DNA from: an uncultured Lachnospiraceae bacterium
Lineage (GTDB): Bacteria; Bacillota; Clostridia; Lachnospirales; Lachnospiraceae
Assembly (NCBI GenBank): GCA_947243855.1
Contig: CAMXIK010000003.1
Coordinates: forward strand, 1-64,000
Length of the DNA stretch: 64,000 bases
Direction of reading: 5' to 3'
Positions 8,276-17,702 of the stretch are shown piece after piece (position 1 is the first letter of the stretch; the number at the start of each line of letters is the position of its first letter). The notes under the pieces are model-generated. The model was not told where the DNA came from and searched no databases. It worked only from the letters and a program-made list of their open reading frames with translations. The position numbers were made by a program, and so were the translations under genes.

Positions 8276-9754
8276 TTACGGCATCTCGTCCCCATTCTCT
8301 ACTTCAATAAACTCATATCCACTCTGGATTGCCAGTTCTTCCGCCTTGCTTCCTTTCTGCCCATAGACCGTGAGTCCATCCTTAATATATTTAGCTCTTA
8401 TGGAAAAAAGTTCGTCGTCCAAATCTGTTGCTCCTGCCGGAATATAGACACGTTCCAAATTAGGGGTACACCAAAAACCGCCACTTCTGCGCGCCCCGAT
8501 ACTGATGGTGCTTTCTGGAAACTGTATACGCCTTATTGATGTATCTTTATAGCCGCAGCCGATCTCCAAAATTCCCTCTTCGTAGATAACGTCCATCAAA
8601 CTTTTACATTCAAAAAACACTTCTTCCCCTATGCTTTCCACTGTTCCCGGTATAGTAATCCTGCGTAAATCCCAACATTTTGCAAATGCAAGATCTTCTA
8701 TGATCCGTACAGAAGGCGGAATACGGATTGTTTCAAATCCATCAACTCCATAAAAAGCGCTCTCACCGATAACCTCTGTCTTCTCTGACAATATAATCTC
8801 TGACACTTCTCCATACATAAATGCAGAACCTTGAATATCTTTTATACTATCAGGCATTTCTATCCGCTTTATCTTAAGCCTTGCAAGACAAGAATCACCA
8901 AGCTGCACCACCGTATTTGGAAAAACAATCTCTTCATATACCGTCTGACTGGAAATTTCATCCATAATAGATTCTCCTGTCATCCACTCCCCGCGCGCCA
9001 ATCTTGTCACGCCATAGGGGATTTCCAAAATTTGATCCGTATTTCCCTTGATTTTCTCCAGACAGCTTCCCCTGATCTGGAACTTCTCATCCCTCGCCTC
9101 CTGCCACGGGGTTTGCTCAAAGGCTTTCGGATCAATGTCTGCAAACGGCGGCAGCAAAATCGTCTTCATATTGCTACAACAGGCAAACGCCTCTTTACCA
9201 ATTGACATTAAACTGTCCGGCAGGAATCCATTATCGCTATATCCCATTTTCACCTCCCAATCTCCACTAAACAAATTATCCCGAAAAGCGCCTTCTCCAA
9301 TCGCCTGAAGTCCTTCCCCTAATCTCGGTGTGCCCATATGCCTGCATCCTGCGAAGGCATAAGCCCCAATATACCGCACGCCTCCCTCTATCCTTAATAT
9401 TCTTATATCCTGTCTGTAAGCAAAAGCCCGATCAGCAATGCCGACAACAGGATACCCGTCGATAGTTGCTGGAATTACCAATTCGCTCCTGTCAGAATTA
9501 CTGGTAAAAGCTAAATCCTTCCTATATTCTTGAAGATTATATACTGTAATTTCCGGTACTCCGCCAGTGATTACTGCTTCCCCATTATCATTGACCTTGT
9601 AAGTGAGTTTTTGATATTGTACAAAATTACCTCCTTGCTGGATAAATTCTCCTTCATCCAACTGTGTATCTATGGCCAAACACGTCATCCTGTCCGCATT
9701 AAGCAACAGGCATAGGAAAGCCACCGCCATTATATAGCTTTTATACTTTTTCAT
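8276..9754 (-). CDS. Secreted BspA-like leucine-rich repeat protein, effector-linked (492 aa)
   Basis: An N-terminal signal peptide (MKKYK + hydrophobic core, end near TCLAIDT) is followed by 10 or more LRR_5/BspA-type repeats, for example '..VVGIADRAFAYRQDIRILRIEGGVRYIGAYAFAGC..' and '..VIGESAFYGVDGFETIRIPPSV..'. Such repeats usually mediate protein binding at the surface. The start overlaps the stop of the lytic-transglycosylase-like effector by 4 bp (ATGA), with GAGAGG upstream. The same coupling links the lysozyme-like and PP2C gene pairs in this array, so an immunity role at the wall is the simplest reading. LRR proteins are an unusual choice for that. Confidence 0.72.
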   Translation of the reverse strand: MKKYKSYIMAVAFLCLLLNADRMTCLAIDTQLDEGEFIQQGGNFVQYQKLTYKVNDNGEAVITGGVPEITVYNLQEYRKDLAFTSNSDRSELVIPATIDGYPVVGIADRAFAYRQDIRILRIEGGVRYIGAYAFAGCRHMGTPRLGEGLQAIGEGAFRDNLFSGDWEVKMGYSDNGFLPDSLMSIGKEAFACCSNMKTILLPPFADIDPKAFEQTPWQEARDEKFQIRGSCLEKIKGNTDQILEIPYGVTRLARGEWMTGESIMDEISSQTVYEEIVFPNTVVQLGDSCLARLKIKRIEMPDSIKDIQGSAFMYGEVSEIILSEKTEVIGESAFYGVDGFETIRIPPSVRIIEDLAFAKCWDLRRITIPGTVESIGEEVFFECKSLMDVIYEEGILEIGCGYKDTSIRRIQFPESTISIGARRSGGFWCTPNLERVYIPAGATDLDDELFSIRAKYIKDGLTVYGQKGSKAEELAIQSGYEFIEVENGDEMP

Positions 9755-11364
9755 TTCTGTAACCTCTCCACCGATTGTCCATTACTATCAATAAGATGCT
9801 CTAAATGTGTATTAATATCTTTTGCGTATCCATCCTCTATGCCTGTCTTTTCTTCCGCACCTTTTCCATTATATCCTCGAACGCCTTCTAGTTCACTACC
9901 ATCTTTTAGTTTTGTGTGATAGGCCAAATGCCTAATACCACACGCAATACTCATGTTCGGCGTTACTCTGTCAAAATGAATCAAATATTCTCCTTTCGGA
10001 TTCTTCGGATTATTCATATTCTTCCATTCATCCGTATTTTGAATCGCTTCTACCTCCTGTTCACTAACTACCGATATTATATTTTCTCTTAAAATTCCCA
10101 AACCGTTACCTAATCCTGCTGCTTCCGTAGTGGTTCTTTGTTTTTCGGGAGAAGTTTCTTCATCCGTAGCCATATAATTAAACTTTTTTCTCATTGAAGC
10201 ATTTTTATACTCCACTCCATCGTATATCCATACAACAGCCGCTTCGGTTTTACCCTCGTGGCTCATTTTTTCAATTGTTGGATCATATCCTGATAATATC
10301 CACAGTGCATAATCTCCTGGATGTAGAGCCTGCATAACATCCCTATTCGCATTCATCTTATTACCCGTTCCCCAACTGGATTCTCTCATAATCATTGCTT
10401 TAACCACTTCAGTCCTTATCTGAAATGTGACATTTTCAAATAAGCCACCATCAATTTTCTGATTCCAATAATGTGTCCACGCCTTTATATATGGATCATA
10501 TTTATCATCTCTCCACTTGTCTGCCCATTCCTTTTCCCACTCGTCTTCCTCTTCTGGTTCTTTTTCTTTTACGCTAGCAATCTCTGGCAAAAATAAGCTC
10601 AAAAGCTTAATCGCTTTTTCCGCTTCCGCCTCACTTAGATCACCATTCAAATAGGCATCCATTTTTCTCATCATTAACTGCATGATTTCTTGTTTGTTAT
10701 AATCACTCTGCCCGCTCGTAACCGGATAAATCCACCCTCCATGGGAGCAGAAGAGCATGTTTGTCATTGTTAATCCATCCTTCATGCCTGCTCTCGTATC
10801 AAATTGCAGCGGTGACTTCTGCAAATCTTCATCTTCCCATTCATTCATAATCTGAATCAAATATTGACAATTCCCATGGGTTTTATCTTTCGCCGCCCCC
10901 TCCAACAGCTTTTCTTTTTCGTTGCTATTATATTGTATATTTTTACAGTTCCCAAAACTTGGAATATTTCTGTCAAAACAATAATCAACGGTTGTTGCAT
11001 GTTTTTCACTTCTAACTTCTGCTCTCTTTGTCTGTGTCACAATTAGCTTTCCTAATACCTTATCCTTATCCACTGACGCTTTTCCCGCTGTTATTCCATT
11101 ATCCATCACACTAAAATTTAATACCTCATCATGCACCTTTACTTCTTGTGGTTTTCTGGTGCTTTGCTCACATGTTAAAATAGCACCGTTCACTAAGTAT
11201 TCCTTAAAAATATCTTCTTCACCATACAACTCAAATACCGTTTCTATCTCCTCCGCCGTAACAGATTCTTTCTCCAAAATCCGTTTCGCTTCATTCTCTT
11301 TATTTGTCCTCTGTAAATATTCCTGTCTTTGTTGGATTTCATAATCGTCCTTTAATCTACCCAT
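9751..11364 (-). CDS. PAAR-like DUF4280 protein with lytic-transglycosylase-like domain (537 aa effector)
   Basis: There is a helical N-terminal lead of ~55 residues, then DUF4280 (~56-245): 'KEYLVNGAILTCEQST' ... 'GLTMTNMLFCSHGGWIYPVTSGQ'. An acidic linker follows (EKEPEEEDEWEKEW). The C-terminal ~225 residues fit a goose-lysozyme/SLT fold: 'EVVKAMIMRESSWGTG' holds the catalytic Glu, then 'MSIACGIRHLAYHTK', then 'VRGYNGKGAEEKTGIEDGYAKDINTHLEHL', corresponding to the usual AYN-G...Y...V motif. It is a predicted peptidoglycan-degrading cargo. Ribosome site GGGAGGAAG. It lies after two adaptor genes and before a coupled exported LRR protein. Confidence 0.78.
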   Translation of the reverse strand: MGRLKDDYEIQQRQEYLQRTNKENEAKRILEKESVTAEEIETVFELYGEEDIFKEYLVNGAILTCEQSTRKPQEVKVHDEVLNFSVMDNGITAGKASVDKDKVLGKLIVTQTKRAEVRSEKHATTVDYCFDRNIPSFGNCKNIQYNSNEKEKLLEGAAKDKTHGNCQYLIQIMNEWEDEDLQKSPLQFDTRAGMKDGLTMTNMLFCSHGGWIYPVTSGQSDYNKQEIMQLMMRKMDAYLNGDLSEAEAEKAIKLLSLFLPEIASVKEKEPEEEDEWEKEWADKWRDDKYDPYIKAWTHYWNQKIDGGLFENVTFQIRTEVVKAMIMRESSWGTGNKMNANRDVMQALHPGDYALWILSGYDPTIEKMSHEGKTEAAVVWIYDGVEYKNASMRKKFNYMATDEETSPEKQRTTTEAAGLGNGLGILRENIISVVSEQEVEAIQNTDEWKNMNNPKNPKGEYLIHFDRVTPNMSIACGIRHLAYHTKLKDGSELEGVRGYNGKGAEEKTGIEDGYAKDINTHLEHLIDSNGQSVERLQK

Positions 11365-11418
11365 GTTCTCTTCCTCCCTTTCTCCTCAGCATTCCATGAC
11401 CGCGCTATCTGCGGCCCA

Positions 11419-11988
11419 TCATTCGTCCGCCATTACTTCTTCAATCGTGCCCATCAGTTCTAAAATCTTCGGTTTCCATTTATCATAAATGGAAAAGCTG
11501 CAATGAAAATTTCCCAAAATCAATTGGCCTCTTACACAAAATAAAAACAAAAGACTATATAATTCACTATCAATGCAAAATGTTTTACAGTCCATCCATT
11601 CCACATCCTTTTCCCCTGCTTTTATCGTTCCCCTACCGTAAAAGACGATCTGGCTCCATACTTGCCGCATATCATCCTTTAACTGCGCAAGCTGCTGTCC
11701 GATTTCTATCCCTTCATCCACTTCCCCTACGGAAGAAAATGTAATTGTGGCATCCCCACGCGCATCCGTCATTATAATTTCTGGCCTATCGCTCCTGTTA
11801 TATTTTGCGCACCTCCAAACCGGACTCATACTCTGCCACGTTTCCGGAATCATCATATAAGCGGCATTTTCATATATTGCAATTTTTCTAAGGCCAGATA
11901 CATCCGAAAGAGCCTCTGGTTTCTGTCTTTTCTCACATTCCCTGCGCAGTTCCAAAATAACTTTGTCCATATATTTTTTATCTTCCAC
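11419..11988 (-). CDS. DcrB/Eag-like adaptor candidate (189 aa)
   Basis: Paralogue of the 1591-2172 product. It shares 'ILELRRECEKR', an early '..AAYMMIPETWQSM' strand, 'DARGDATITFSSVGE', and 'MDCKTFCIDSELYSLLFLF..GQLILGNFHCSFSIYDKWKPKILELM'. The start is most likely GTG at 11988 with AAGGAG 7 nt upstream; ATG at 11970 is an alternative. It lies between another adaptor-like gene and the lytic-transglycosylase-like effector, so it probably escorts that effector to the spike at 12.7-14.3 kb. Function is inferred from context and a DcrB-like layout. Confidence 0.55.
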   Translation of the reverse strand: MEDKKYMDKVILELRRECEKRQKPEALSDVSGLRKIAIYENAAYMMIPETWQSMSPVWRCAKYNRSDRPEIIMTDARGDATITFSSVGEVDEGIEIGQQLAQLKDDMRQVWSQIVFYGRGTIKAGEKDVEWMDCKTFCIDSELYSLLFLFCVRGQLILGNFHCSFSIYDKWKPKILELMGTIEEVMADE

Positions 11989-12001
11989 ATCTTGCTCCTT
12001 G

Positions 12002-12523
12002 TCATAATGAATCTCTAATTATCATCCACGATCTCTCCGCTTTACATAACTTAGTTGTTTTCAGTATTTTGAGTACCACATCTTTCGCTTGTTTTTCATA
12101 ATCTGCATTACAATGATAAGTTCCCAGCATCATCCTGTCCTGCACCTCCATAACAAATATGATATGATACTCGCCATTTGGAATACCGCCTGTCAAAAAA
12201 GAAAAATATCCTGTATTTACACCGATACGATCTAGACAACAGGCATAATCCCGTATATTTCCCGGATATCTATGCGCAACCATCCGCTGTATCTCCCGTA
12301 TTGCCGACTCAATCTGCTCAGACCTAAGCTCTTTATGTAATAAACTAAAAGTAACGATCTGACGATTCTGCTCATTGGAAAAGACAAACTCTGGTTTTGT
12401 AATATAAGGAAATTTCTGCTTGATCAATTCTTCAGCAGCGATTTCAAATCCAGTTGGCAATTCAGTCTGGAATACATCATCCCATAAACTGATTTCCTGC
12501 GTCTGTATTCCCTCATTCTGCAT
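12002..12523 (-). CDS. Divergent DcrB/Eag-like adaptor candidate (173 aa)
   Basis: A more distant member of the adaptor-like family. It has the same strand order: 'FQTELPTGFEIAAEEL', '..NRQIVTFSLLHKE', then 'IPNGEYHIIFVMEVQDRMMLGTYHCNADYEKQAKDVVLKILKTTK'. 'GTYHCNADY' takes the place of 'GNFHCSF'. It is soluble, with no signal peptide. A GGGGAGGG ribosome site precedes ATG 12523, which overlaps the 68-aa gene by 11 bp. Two adaptors in tandem between one spike and one effector may mean a hetero-pair or separate clients. Confidence 0.5.
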   Translation of the reverse strand: MQNEGIQTQEISLWDDVFQTELPTGFEIAAEELIKQKFPYITKPEFVFSNEQNRQIVTFSLLHKELRSEQIESAIREIQRMVAHRYPGNIRDYACCLDRIGVNTGYFSFLTGGIPNGEYHIIFVMEVQDRMMLGTYHCNADYEKQAKDVVLKILKTTKLCKAERSWMIIRDSL

Positions 12524-12719
12524 TCTTTCCCTCCCCGGATAATGCCGCTGTATTGTTTATACTTTCCTCATACCAATCCAGCTCATTGGCTTGTTCCACA
12601 AATAGTAGTTCCTCCATCCTTTTTACCGCATATCCTTGAATATCCATAGAGTTGAGTTGATTGATTTCTTCAATCAAAGGATTATTCCCGATTGCCCCTA
12701 CTTTTACCCTGTTACTCAT
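12513..12719 (-). CDS. Small hypothetical protein between VgrG and adaptors (68 aa)
   Basis: Not recognised. It is a short acidic helical protein with a good ribosome site (GGAGG, ~10 nt before ATG 12719). It lies 15 bp after the 522-aa spike and overlaps the next adaptor by 11 bp, so it is very probably translated. Size and position would suit a linker or chaperone for the spike extension, but nothing in the sequence proves it. Confidence 0.5.
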   Translation of the reverse strand: MSNRVKVGAIGNNPLIEEINQLNSMDIQGYAVKRMEELLFVEQANELDWYEESINNTAALSGEGKNAE

Positions 12720-12734
12720 ATGCTTATCCGCCTC

Positions 12735-14303
12735 CTACAATAATTTTGCCATGACAGGCATACTCCCGGCCACTTTTTCCAACAAAACATGATTTTCCAT
12801 GTTTTCTGCGGGAATGCTAGCCAGTATAGCGCCAACGGCTCCCTGTAAATTATAAGTTTCTTCCAGACTGCCATCTCCATGGGATACAGGCTTTTTTACT
12901 ATTTCCTTCGGTATTGTTTTAAAGCTTCCAATCTGTCCAATCGCATCAAAAGCGTTGCACAGATTGATCACCGTCGGCTTTGACAAATCTTTCCTTACCA
13001 GCGTGATTTCCTTTGGCGCGGTCACGGTCACGCTCTTGGCCTGAAACTGCACCTGTCCCTGCGCCAGAATGGAGATTTTGTTTACAGTTTCCATCCGTAC
13101 CATACTGCCGTCGGTAAGGTCGATCTGCGCATTCTGGTCTTCCTTATGTACAAGTCCCATCTCCCCCGGCTTCATATACAGACGCTTCCCATGGTCTGTG
13201 GTAAAATAGCGGTTATTGTAATCCGCCAGATCCCCGCACCGTTCCCCGTTTTCCCTCAGGTTATAAATGGCTTTTGCATTCTCTTCGTTGTCTTTATCAA
13301 AGTACAGCGCTGCCTTCGTCCCTTTTTCGGGCATACAGTAGAGCATATTTCCAGTGATCGGCCGCCATGGATAGTCATAGGCAGTGGCCGTATCCTGTGT
13401 CTCGTCGATATCCAGATGGAGGCGCAGGACTTCCCCCTTTGTCTGTAACACCTCCCCTGCAATCACCACGCCTTTCAGCCTCTCCGCTGGTATCTTATCG
13501 GCAGGGAAGCACTCTTTCGGATACGCGCTGATGCAGGTCTCTATCCCATTACGGTCGAAGGAGACTTCACAGGCCATAACCCCGTATATCCTGCCGGAGA
13601 CTGCCACACTTTCGCCCACATGGAAAAACTCCCTGCCATAAATACGGTATCCGGTCTTTTTATCCTTCACGGATGGTCTTTCCTGCTTTCTATACAGGAC
13701 TTCCTCATATTTATGCTGGGCGGTATCTATCTGTACCGGGCTGCCCTGCGGCAGTCCAATGTTGATCTCCTTCCTATTTCCGTAGTCCGATGACAAGATC
13801 CTGCCGCCCAAGTGGCTGACAATCCTGCAGATAAACTCATAATCCGTTTCCTGATACTGGATCAGCGGGCAGGGAATCTCCCGGTCTGGTAGATTCCACC
13901 TGACCCTGATATCATATTCCTTCGCAATCTCCTCCGTAATATCCCTGTAGGTTCTGCTGATATCCTGAAAAGAACGGGACTTCCTCCGCCTGTCCATCCG
14001 CCATAGCCCGGAGACTGCCTGTAGGGTAAGTACCGCATAACGCCCCACGCTCTTAAGCTCCGCCCGTTCAATCAACCCGCTGAAAAGGGACTCCTCTCTG
14101 CCCTCTTCGTCCTGTCCGGTCAATTCGATGGGTTCTTCCTGCATCCCGCACAGCGCCCCATATGCTTCCGAAAAATCCACCTCGCAGGACACCGTTAGTT
14201 TCGCCATTTCACCGTACTGTGTCTGTAAATGACAGGACCGTATGTGCTGGTAATCAAACTTGCTCTTCATTTGTAACTGCCCCAGTAAAATCATATCTTC
14301 CAT
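12735..14303 (-). CDS. VgrG/gpD-like spike with C-terminal extension (522 aa)
   Basis: Core-type spike. The N-terminal gp27-like part has 'SFQDISRTYRDITEEIAKEYDI' and 'LIQYQETDYEFICRIVSHLGG'. The OB part has 'YDYPWRPITGNMLYCMPEKGTKAALYFD'. The beta-rich stem is 'GQVQFQAKSVTVTAPKEITLVRK'. Unlike the other spikes it continues ~85 residues beyond the stem (from 'PTVINLCNAFDAIGQIGSFK'), probably a cargo- or tip-binding extension. Ribosome site GGGGGAAAG. It sits 13 bp after the 260-aa tail-fibre-like gene. G+C looks higher than in the neighbouring cargo genes, as in other core-looking genes. Confidence 0.8.
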   Translation of the reverse strand: MEDMILLGQLQMKSKFDYQHIRSCHLQTQYGEMAKLTVSCEVDFSEAYGALCGMQEEPIELTGQDEEGREESLFSGLIERAELKSVGRYAVLTLQAVSGLWRMDRRRKSRSFQDISRTYRDITEEIAKEYDIRVRWNLPDREIPCPLIQYQETDYEFICRIVSHLGGRILSSDYGNRKEINIGLPQGSPVQIDTAQHKYEEVLYRKQERPSVKDKKTGYRIYGREFFHVGESVAVSGRIYGVMACEVSFDRNGIETCISAYPKECFPADKIPAERLKGVVIAGEVLQTKGEVLRLHLDIDETQDTATAYDYPWRPITGNMLYCMPEKGTKAALYFDKDNEENAKAIYNLRENGERCGDLADYNNRYFTTDHGKRLYMKPGEMGLVHKEDQNAQIDLTDGSMVRMETVNKISILAQGQVQFQAKSVTVTAPKEITLVRKDLSKPTVINLCNAFDAIGQIGSFKTIPKEIVKKPVSHGDGSLEETYNLQGAVGAILASIPAENMENHVLLEKVAGSMPVMAKLL

Positions 14304-14316
14304 ACGTTCTTTCCCC

Positions 14317-15099
14317 CTAATCCAAAATAATCATTCTGCCCGCTTGGCCTGTCTTCTCTCTATCCCCAGCGTTTTTCCCGCTGCGGACAGCCTGTAGTGT
14401 ATGTTCTAATCCAGCAAACAGTTCCGCGTTCGTCCACTCACCTTCATCCGCATTCACGCCGCCTTTCCTGATCAGATAATCCACGAGGATATCCCTGTTT
14501 ACGGCTTCTCTGCCCTGTAATGCCAGATATGCGAACTGGATATCTACTGGCTCCGCCGCCCCGCAGGCCAGTATCTTTCTTGCATAATCGTCCGTGATCT
14601 CCCTTGACAGGGTGACGCCTCCCCGGCTGCTCCACATGGCATCCGCCAGATTAACCGTGTCAAACTCCGTCTGGATATCATAAAAATCCTTATATGCTGT
14701 CCGCAGCGCGGAACCTTCCCGCAGCTTAAATCTGCAAAGTTCTATCTCCCTGTCGCTCTGCGGCGGCTGCTCCTCCAACTGTAACTGCGCCGCATATTTG
14801 ATATAGTCCGGCTGTTCCAGCCTTTCCATCGCAACGAACTTAAGATACTGCATCCCGTTCGTTGCGCGGTAGGGCAGGCTTTGCTGCGCAAGCAGGTAAA
14901 GAAAGCCGTGGCACTTTATCATTCCTGCGCCGACGTGCAGCTCGTTTTCCTCTACACTGAACATGCAGCCGGATATCACACCGTCCGTATATTCCTGATA
15001 TTGCAGTTCCAAAGCGGTGTACGAATAATCCCGAAGCGCCCAAAGAGATTCTTTTTTTAAGATTCTTCCACGTTCAAAAGTGGGGTAAATATGTTCCAT
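14317..15099 (-). CDS. Baseplate / tail-fibre-like component, unrecognised (260 aa)
   Basis: The ATG at 15099 follows the previous stop by 16 bp, with AAAGGA upstream. The ORF stays open further but that part lies inside the 370-aa gene and is a shadow. The N-terminus reads 'YTALELQYQEYTDGVISGCMFSVEENELHVGAGMIKCHGFLYLL'; the G..SG...V....L.V..G......G pattern is what baseplate-attached fibre or host-specificity proteins of phage tails often start with. The remainder is helical. It lies directly upstream of a spike gene. A baseplate role is inference from this pattern and position. Confidence 0.5.
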   Translation of the reverse strand: MEHIYPTFERGRILKKESLWALRDYSYTALELQYQEYTDGVISGCMFSVEENELHVGAGMIKCHGFLYLLAQQSLPYRATNGMQYLKFVAMERLEQPDYIKYAAQLQLEEQPPQSDREIELCRFKLREGSALRTAYKDFYDIQTEFDTVNLADAMWSSRGGVTLSREITDDYARKILACGAAEPVDIQFAYLALQGREAVNRDILVDYLIRKGGVNADEGEWTNAELFAGLEHTLQAVRSGKNAGDREKTGQAGRMIILD

Positions 15100-15115
15100 G
15101 CCGATATATTCCTTT

Positions 15116-16228
15116 CTATTTGTTCGTTCCCGTATCCCCCATATATTCCTCAAAACTTTCTTTTTTAATCCATATAAAACTGCGATTTTCCGGAAGTCGA
15201 TCCCATTCCATATATGCCGTTTTTCCCGTCTCCATTTCCTTGATATAGACGCCCTGTAGCGGCAGTTGTTCCTGTTCGTCCAATTCCATACCAACCACAT
15301 TGCTATAATCAACACCAGAATACGCCAGATATTTTCCATCTGGACTAAAACATGGTGAATACAGATATTCTCCCAGATAAATCACTTCGCCAGAAGGATA
15401 GGCTATCCGGAAGAAAGAAGAAGGCCCTGCCTGAACAACCATCCACCCTTCTTCTTCGTTCCCCTCAAACTGCTCTATCCATACACCCAACCCGGAATTT
15501 TCTTCATACCCCCTGTTTTTTCGTATCTCCCTTGCTTTTTTCTTGATTTCTGCCAAATCATAACGCCACTGTTCTGTCCCATCCTTGATTGTACCTATTA
15601 TGAGCAGACTATCCTCAATATTTGTTCCCGCGTACATATCTCCTTGCGCATTCATTTTTCCATATCCTATTTTCTTTTTTAACTCTAATAGCTTGTTATA
15701 TTGTCCCTCCTCCATTTCTTGATAAGTTTCTTCATCTTTCACAATCAAGATCGGATAAACTCCTTCTCTAGTCTCAGTTTCTTTCTCTTTTACCTTTTCC
15801 TTTTCGTAGAATAACATTTGCGTATTAATTGTTTGATGCTCGCTCCACTTTTGAGTTACAACCCACTTACAATCAGGCGAAATATAGAAAATTTCGGTTT
15901 TCCCACCTTCACCCTCATCTTCTTCCTCCTCTAATGAGAGTCGCTCCTTAAAATCCTGATACAATTCCTTTGCCCCATCGACAGTTTGTGTCCGATCGTT
16001 TATTAGAACAGACGCAAATTCTACTGGCCCAACATCCGTACTCATTTCTGTATGGCAAAACAGATAATAGTCCATCTCCCCAAGGTCTTCCATGCTGCAA
16101 TATTCTTCCGTTGCTACATAATACCTTTTTGTTTCTTCTATCTTTTCTTCCATACGATCCTCCCCCGAAATCACTCCACATACGGTATACGATATAAGTA
16201 ATACTGCTAGAATGCTTTGTCTAATCAT
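15116..16228 (-). CDS. Exported beta-propeller-like protein, candidate immunity to the L,D-transpeptidase-like effector (370 aa)
   Basis: The N-terminus (MIRQSILAVLLISYTVCGVISG) is a signal peptide or anchor; the Cys lacks a standard lipobox, so lipidation is doubtful. The exported part is charged, with TolB/WD-type pieces near the end: 'YLYSPCFSPDGKYLAYSGVDYS' and 'VYIKEMETGKTAYMEWDRLP'. Its ATG overlaps the effector stop by one base (TAATG), so the two are co-translated. An extracytoplasmic partner to a wall-active effector fits immunity. No known immunity family is recognised. Confidence 0.65.
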   Translation of the reverse strand: MIRQSILAVLLISYTVCGVISGEDRMEEKIEETKRYYVATEEYCSMEDLGEMDYYLFCHTEMSTDVGPVEFASVLINDRTQTVDGAKELYQDFKERLSLEEEEDEGEGGKTEIFYISPDCKWVVTQKWSEHQTINTQMLFYEKEKVKEKETETREGVYPILIVKDEETYQEMEEGQYNKLLELKKKIGYGKMNAQGDMYAGTNIEDSLLIIGTIKDGTEQWRYDLAEIKKKAREIRKNRGYEENSGLGVWIEQFEGNEEEGWMVVQAGPSSFFRIAYPSGEVIYLGEYLYSPCFSPDGKYLAYSGVDYSNVVGMELDEQEQLPLQGVYIKEMETGKTAYMEWDRLPENRSFIWIKKESFEEYMGDTGTNK

Positions 16229-17697
16229 TACTCTTCACTCCTTGGGCCATTAAATTTTAAGTATTTTCCCTCATCATCATAATACTGTCTGTCGATTATC
16301 ATATAACCTTCAAATTTTTGTTTATACGTATCATAATCCAATTTCTCCTTAGCCTTACGATAATCTTGTGCTTTGTATTCATCCCAAGTTTCCCATAAGT
16401 CTTGTGCTGCTTCACCATTTATGAATCCAACGTCCACTCCAAATTTTAAGTAATCTTTCAATGGAATTGTAATACACCCCTGCGAATATGAATTGTCTCC
16501 TGGATGGTTACTACTTAATTTACCTGCCATATGAAAATGAATGAAGTTCGCAAGATCGGTATGTTCCCTTGAATTATACGCTGGAATATAATCATTATTA
16601 TTCAGCCACAGAGCAGCATACGTCTTATGACTTCCATATTTAACCTCGTAAATTCCTTCACATATAGTCGCATACGTTTCCATATCGTCCGGCAGAGTAG
16701 ACGCTTTCATTACCGCGTATGTCGGTACCCCATCCACGGTAGCAATCACAATCGCTCCAAACTGCCCATATTGATGATAATTATTTTTTCCATTCCACTC
16801 GCTCTCATCCTCATCCCCACCAATCTGAATCGGTGTAGCTAAGCCTTCAAAAACAAAAATAGCTGTACCGGTAAGCAATTGTGGATTTTTTGTCATATAG
16901 TTCCTGATTTCATACAACGCCATGTATTGTTTTCCCGTAAGCTCATAGTTTGATAAAAATTCCGAAAGTCCTCCCAGAAGCACCGTCTGCCCGCTTGTTC
17001 GTGGATAGATAAATCCTCCGTGTCTGCAAAACAAGATCGAGGTCATTGTAACGCCCTTTTTTTCCTGTCCTCCAGTCGCGCCCCTGTCCAAAATCTCTGA
17101 AATCAGTGTATCTTCTAATTCAGCGGTTGCCGCCTGATCCGTAAAATCTTCATAAGGAACCGATGAAGAGGAGGCAAAAGATAAAATCTCTTTAAAATCG
17201 CAATTTTCCCACTCCGTCTCCAAATCCATCAGATACTTACACACACCATGGCTTTGACAATCCACTTTATTTTCTCTGATGGTTATTTCTTGTGTCGGCA
17301 ATGCTGGCTCCTTACAGTTACACGGAAATGCCATGATATTCCAGTTCTTTTTCGTGTCCGCCACAGTTGCATAGCGGAGATCATTCACCGACATCGGATT
17401 TTCAGGCACTCTTAAATACTCTGTCGGTTCGCCTTTCACCCGTTCTTTGTCCGCTCCATCAAGCTTAATGGTTTCTCCGTCTGACAAAGGAAAATCGTCC
17501 CATGTTGCTTTAGTGCAAGCTAAAACCGCACCATCCACCAAGTATTCATCTTCATCATCGTCTTTGAGTTCGGCACAGATAATACGTTCTGCTTCTTCGT
17601 CCGTAACATCTCTTTTTGTTATTTTCTTAGCAAAATTATGTTTTAAAACGGACTGCTGTTCCTCTTTTTCTTTCTCCCACCGTTCCTCATCACCCAT
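16228..17697 (-). CDS. PAAR-like DUF4280 protein with L,D-transpeptidase-like domain (489 aa effector)
   Basis: A helical lead (~50 residues) precedes DUF4280 (~53-255): 'DEYLVDGAVLACTKAT' ... 'GVTMTSILFCRHGGFIYPRTSGQ'. The C-terminal region (~300-440) has 'GQFGAIVIATVDGVPTYAVMK', 'GIYEVKYGSHKT', then 'LANFIHFHMAGK' and 'DNSYSQGCITIPLKDY'. A His followed by S-x-G-C-I is the catalytic signature of YkuD-like L,D-transpeptidases and of Tlde1-type T6SS effectors; DUF5675 is the alternative assignment. The predicted action is cutting or exchanging wall peptides. Ribosome site GGAGGAAG lies inside the end of the Hsp70-like gene 5 bp away. Confidence 0.75.
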   Translation of the reverse strand: MGDEERWEKEKEEQQSVLKHNFAKKITKRDVTDEEAERIICAELKDDDEDEYLVDGAVLACTKATWDDFPLSDGETIKLDGADKERVKGEPTEYLRVPENPMSVNDLRYATVADTKKNWNIMAFPCNCKEPALPTQEITIRENKVDCQSHGVCKYLMDLETEWENCDFKEILSFASSSSVPYEDFTDQAATAELEDTLISEILDRGATGGQEKKGVTMTSILFCRHGGFIYPRTSGQTVLLGGLSEFLSNYELTGKQYMALYEIRNYMTKNPQLLTGTAIFVFEGLATPIQIGGDEDESEWNGKNNYHQYGQFGAIVIATVDGVPTYAVMKASTLPDDMETYATICEGIYEVKYGSHKTYAALWLNNNDYIPAYNSREHTDLANFIHFHMAGKLSSNHPGDNSYSQGCITIPLKDYLKFGVDVGFINGEAAQDLWETWDEYKAQDYRKAKEKLDYDTYKQKFEGYMIIDRQYYDDEGKYLKFNGPRSEE

Positions 17698-17702
17698 TTC
17701 CC

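Noticed and set aside
15099-15339. 80-residue N-terminal extension of the 260-aa protein with a TM-like start
   Set aside because: It lies entirely within the end of the 370-aa gene on the same strand, has no ribosome site, and the internal ATG at 15099 follows the previous stop cleanly.
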